Assembly: GCA_029777755.1 (NCBI GenBank)
Contig: JAKORQ010000197.1
Span: 1-9,395 of the forward strand
DNA from: Planctomycetota bacterium
Lineage (GTDB): Bacteria; Planctomycetota; Phycisphaerae; Tepidisphaerales; Tepidisphaeraceae
Length of the DNA: 9,395 nt
Direction of reading: 5' to 3'
Shown here: positions 6,490 to 9,395 of the stretch, piece by piece
How the letters are laid out: every line of letters starts with the position of its first letter
Numbering within the stretch: the first letter of the stretch is position 1
Program-made: the position numbers and the translations under genes
The notes under the pieces: model-generated
Seen by the model: the letters and a program-made list of their open reading frames with translations, nothing else
What the model was told of the DNA's origin: nothing
Databases searched by the model: none

Positions 6490-7989
6490 ATGTTCGTCAA
6501 TTGTCTTGCTCTCTCCGAACCGACTGCATCAGCGGTGATACTGCTGGTGTTCGGCGCTCTATGCGCATCGGCCGTACTCTTCAGCCGACTATTCGAGCGG
6601 CTGGGCATACCTATCGTGCTGCTGTTTCTGATCCTGGGGATGCTCGGCGGCTCTGAGGGGATCTTCCGGCTGGATTTCGACGACTATGGACTCGCCGCCC
6701 GACTGGGGACGGTGGCGCTGGTGTTGATCCTGTTCGATGGCGGCATGAACACATCCACGGCATCGTTCAGGATGGTGCTTTGGCCGTCGGCCATCCTCGC
6801 TACGGTGGGCGTGGCGCTTACGGCGGTCATGCTGGCGCTGGGAGCCTACTGGCTGCTCGACCTGCCGCTGGGATCGGCGCTGCTGCTGGGGTGCATAGTT
6901 TCATCGACGGATGCGGCCGCCGTCTTTGCAGTGTTGCGCGGCGGGAAGCTCAACCTGAAACAGCGCGTAGGCAGGACGCTGGAGGTCGAGAGCTGCATCA
7001 ACGACCCGATGGCGGTGATCCTGACGCTGACGGTGACGGATTTCCTCGTGGCCGGCGGCGTGCCGAGCTGGTGGAAGGTCTGCGTGGAGGTCCCGGCGCA
7101 GCTGGCGATCGGCGGGGTTGTCGGTGTCCTGATCGCCCTTGGCGGGCGGCGGCTGATCACGCGCCAGTACATCACCACCGTGGGGTTGCTGCCGGTGTTT
7201 ACCATTGCCCTGGCGTTCATCTCGTATGGCGCAGCAACGGTGGTTTACGGCAGCGGGTTCATGTCGGTCTTCGCCACCGCGCTGGTGCTTGGCAACGGCC
7301 CGCTGGCCTATCGCGCAGGGCTGGCACGCGTGCATGATGCCCTGGCGTGGCTCAGCCAGGTCAGCATGTTCCTGATGATGGGGCTTCTGGTCTATCCATC
7401 ACAACTGCTGCCGATCGTATGGGTTGGCCTGGCGATGGGACTTTTCCTGGCGTTCGTGGCCCGTCCGCTGGCGGTCGTGATCTGCCTGCTGCCGTTCAAG
7501 TACCCGGCGAAGGAAGTGCTGTACCTTTCATGGGTCGGGTTGCGCGGCTCCGTGCCGATCATCCTGGCGACCTTTCCGGTGCTGGCGGGAGTGCCGGAGA
7601 ATCAGCAGATCTTCAACACGGTCTTCTTCATTGTCGTGCTCAGTACGATCGTGCCCGGTACCACGGTACGCATGGTAACGCGCTGGCTGAAGCTGGGTGA
7701 CAAGGTCAAGCCCACGCCGGAGGCGGTGCTGGAGATCAACTCGCCGGCCCCGCTCGATGGGATCATCGAGTCGTACCCGATCACCGAGGTTGTGGCGGTC
7801 TGCCGCGCCCAGCTCTCGGAGATAAACTTTCCTGAGGGGGCATCGGTGGTTTTGGTTGTTCGCGGCAGGCATGTGCTTTCCGCCAAAGGACATACGGTAC
7901 TTCTACCAGGTGATCACGCCTACGTGTTCTTCCGCCCGGAGGACCGCGAATACATCGAGCTGCTGTTTGGTGCGCCAGAGGCCGCTTGA
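6490..7989 (+). CDS. nhaP2: Cation (K+/Na+)/proton antiporter, NhaP2/CvrA type, with C-terminal RCK_C-like domain
   Basis: This 499-residue inner-membrane protein of the CPA1 family exchanges K+ or Na+ for protons. About twelve hydrophobic segments span residues 15-390. Family motifs are visible: LVLILFDGGMNT at 77-88, SSTDAAAVFAVLR at 138-150 with Asp141, and EVESCINDPMAVIL at 165-178, where the Asn171-Asp172 pair is the ion-binding site of the family. YLSWVGLRGSVPIILATFP lies in the second half. After residue 400 a soluble tail (PITEVVAVCRAQLSEINFPEGASVVLV and PGDHAYVFFRPEDREYIELLFG) matches an RCK/TrkA C-terminal regulatory domain, as in NhaP2 (CvrA), a K+/H+ antiporter. The exact ion and the gene symbol are inferred from this architecture. 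The ATG at 6490 has a weak AGG about 9 nt upstream. The gene diverges from the cysteine desulfurase-like gene and is followed after a short gap by a hybrid kinase; I see no convincing terminator between them. Confidence 0.92.
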   Translation: MFVNCLALSEPTASAVILLVFGALCASAVLFSRLFERLGIPIVLLFLILGMLGGSEGIFRLDFDDYGLAARLGTVALVLILFDGGMNTSTASFRMVLWPSAILATVGVALTAVMLALGAYWLLDLPLGSALLLGCIVSSTDAAAVFAVLRGGKLNLKQRVGRTLEVESCINDPMAVILTLTVTDFLVAGGVPSWWKVCVEVPAQLAIGGVVGVLIALGGRRLITRQYITTVGLLPVFTIALAFISYGAATVVYGSGFMSVFATALVLGNGPLAYRAGLARVHDALAWLSQVSMFLMMGLLVYPSQLLPIVWVGLAMGLFLAFVARPLAVVICLLPFKYPAKEVLYLSWVGLRGSVPIILATFPVLAGVPENQQIFNTVFFIVVLSTIVPGTTVRMVTRWLKLGDKVKPTPEAVLEINSPAPLDGIIESYPITEVVAVCRAQLSEINFPEGASVVLVVRGRHVLSAKGHTVLLPGDHAYVFFRPEDREYIELLFGAPEAA

Positions 7990-8051
7990 AATGTGAATTT
8001 TCAATGTCTGCTGTGGGGTCTGGAAAGCCTACAATGGGTGCCGCGGTTCCG

Positions 8052-8069
8052 AAGAGGGCAAAGAGGGCA
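8052..8069 (+). repeat. Perfect 9-bp tandem duplication (aagagggca x2)
   Basis: The unit aagagggca occurs twice back to back in the gap between the antiporter and kinase genes. If the kinase starts at the ATG at 8034, the repeat encodes Lys-Arg-Ala twice in a basic N-terminal extension; otherwise it is leader sequence. It is short and may be chance. Confidence 0.6.
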
Positions 8070-8096
8070 CAGGGACTGCGATTTCACCACCGCTGC

Positions 8097-9395
8097 ATGA
8101 CCAAGCTTAAGCCGAGATCCTCGCTCGACACAGCCGCGATGAAGGCAACCCTGCGTACCGTCCTCATCTACCTGGTGTTTGCCAGCGGGTGGATCGCGCT
8201 CTCGGATCGCCTGTTGTTCTATATTGTCCCGGACGCCGACGGCCACCTGTTCTACGGCACACTGAAGGGTGCGCTGTTTGTCGTCATCAGCGGCATCATG
8301 ATCTATATCCTGCTGTACCGGGCGCTCAGTGCCGGCAACCGGGCGCAGATGGAAAGAGCCCAACTGCTGGTGCGCGAGCAGAGCGCTCGCGCCCGCGCTG
8401 AGGCGGCCAGTCGCGCCAAGGACGATCTGCTGGCGGTGGTGAGCCACGAACTGCGCACACCGCTGACAGCGATCCTGACCTCTGCGGAAGTGCTGGAGCA
8501 GGACCCCTCGCTAAGCGATGAGAATCGCGAGCTGGCGGAGATGATCCGCGAGAACGTGCTGCAGGAATCGCGCATCGTCGCCGACCTACTGGATTGCTCA
8601 TCGCTGGCTTCAGGAAAGCTGGAGCTGCGCCTGGCGCGGGTCGACCTGCATCAGTCGTTGGCGGAGGCAATCCTCGATCAGCGCGCCGAGGCGGCAGCCA
8701 AGAACATCCATATCACGCAGCACCTGGCGGCCAATCCATCGTTCGTGAGGACGGATCCCATGCGCGTGCAGCAGGTGTTGCGCAACCTGCTGTCCAACGC
8801 CATCAAGTTCACGCCCAAGTCGGGCAGCGTCACCATCAGCACGACAAATGCCGGATCAACTATCGCGATGGAGATCAGCGACACCGGTATCGGCATGTCG
8901 CCAGACTTGTGCAAGCGGTTGTTTGAGCCGTTTGAGCAGGGTGATAACTCGATCACCCGACGGTTCGGCGGGCTGGGACTGGGCCTCTACCTGGCAAAGT
9001 CGATTATCCGGATGCACGGCGGCACGCTGCAGGGAACAAGCCCGGGCGTGGGCAAGGGAAGCACTTTCCGCTTCGAGCTGCCGGTATGGACCGACCAGGA
9101 TCACGAGACAAAGCTGGATGAACCAGCGCAGCTCAAGTGTGAAGGGATGATCGTGATGCTGGTCGATGACAATGTCGATACGCTTCGCGCCCTGGGAAGG
9201 CTGCTGGGACGGATGGGCTGCACGGTGATGGCGGCACGCTCCGGGCAGCAGGCGCTGCAGACAGCGGCGCGCGAAAAGATTGACCTGATCATCTGTGACA
9301 TCGGGCTGCCAGACATGAGCGGCTGGGAAGTCATGCGGCAGATCAACGCGAGGCAACCGGTGTACGGCATCGCGTTCAGCGGCTTTGACTCGGAC
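8097..9395 (+). CDS. Membrane-anchored hybrid histidine kinase with C-terminal receiver domain (partial, C-terminus off window)
   Basis: The frame is open from 8097 to the window end (433 residues). Residues 20-74 hold two transmembrane helices around a short loop (VLIYLVFASGWIALSDRLL and LFVVISGIMIYILLYRAL), a module known from other sensor proteins. A charged helical linker follows at 78-110. The HisKA H-box is AVVSHELRTPLTAI with phospho-acceptor His117. The HATPase domain shows an N-box (RNLLSNAIKFTP, Asn234), G1 box (SDTGIGM, Asp262), F-box (LFEPFEQ) and G2 box (GGLGLGLYLAK). From 351 a receiver domain begins (IVMLVDDN, Asp357/Asp358), with phospho-acceptor Asp401 in CDIGLPDMSGW; its conserved Lys lies off-window. 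It should relay a membrane signal, with an unknown output. The start is uncertain: 8097 lacks a clear ribosome binding site, an in-frame ATG at 8034 has GGAAAG upstream, and 8139 lies just before the first helix. It follows the antiporter gene by 107 nt. Confidence 0.93.
   Translation, partial: MTKLKPRSSLDTAAMKATLRTVLIYLVFASGWIALSDRLLFYIVPDADGHLFYGTLKGALFVVISGIMIYILLYRALSAGNRAQMERAQLLVREQSARARAEAASRAKDDLLAVVSHELRTPLTAILTSAEVLEQDPSLSDENRELAEMIRENVLQESRIVADLLDCSSLASGKLELRLARVDLHQSLAEAILDQRAEAAAKNIHITQHLAANPSFVRTDPMRVQQVLRNLLSNAIKFTPKSGSVTISTTNAGSTIAMEISDTGIGMSPDLCKRLFEPFEQGDNSITRRFGGLGLGLYLAKSIIRMHGGTLQGTSPGVGKGSTFRFELPVWTDQDHETKLDEPAQLKCEGMIVMLVDDNVDTLRALGRLLGRMGCTVMAARSGQQALQTAAREKIDLIICDIGLPDMSGWEVMRQINARQPVYGIAFSGFDSD

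Noticed and set aside
7984..8005. Hairpin TTGAAA/TTTCAA just after the antiporter stop codon as a terminator
   Set aside because: The six-pair AT-rich stem with a seven-base loop lacks a GC-rich stem and a T-tract, so it is not a credible intrinsic terminator.
8001..8447. 148-codon minus-strand ORF opposite the kinase N-terminus
   Set aside because: It is antisense to the clearly conserved transmembrane and HisKA coding region and shows no domain of its own.

Overview
The window reads as a high-GC bacterial chromosome segment. The best guess is the Planctomycetota, perhaps class Phycisphaerae, with Lentisphaerota as the alternative. This rests on two LacI-type regulators, one of them in tandem with a gene carrying the prepilin-like 'LFADGHVEG' C-terminus that is abundant in those phyla. 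It is inferred from gene content, not from a marker gene. There are eight genes: six on the minus strand, then two on the plus strand. No RNA gene, insertion sequence or CRISPR array was seen.

Region A (about 1-3185, minus strand) looks like one regulated operon. Reading in the direction of transcription, it has a promoter with a perfect TTGACA -35 box and a 16-bp LacI-type palindrome at the expected start site. Next come a prepilin-like H-X-DG gene whose N-terminal helix is missing or out of frame, a LacI-family repressor, and a secreted GH74-like/BNR beta-propeller that runs off the left edge. The palindrome makes autorepression of the operon by its own LacI protein the simplest model. A plausible inducer is a glycan breakdown product, but the sequence does not show which.

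Region B (3372-6350, minus strand) holds a class V aminotransferase/cysteine desulfurase-like enzyme, a second LacI-family regulator and purE. It is preceded by a probable sigma70-type promoter and closed by a strong intrinsic terminator just after purE. The spacing (35 and 119 nt) allows a single transcript. A four-copy heptamer repeat lies between the purE stop codon and the terminator.

Region C (6490-9395, plus strand) diverges from region B. It contains a NhaP2/CvrA-type cation/proton antiporter with a C-terminal RCK_C-like domain. After it comes a membrane-anchored hybrid histidine kinase with a two-helix N-terminal module, HisKA, HATPase and a receiver domain that runs off the right edge.

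The 3008-3443 interval is the only stretch over 300 bases without a confident gene. It holds the region A promoter, operator and leader, the region B terminator and the heptamer repeat. Long open frames opposite the genes (for example 8-1204 on the plus strand) are shadows of high-GC coding sequence.
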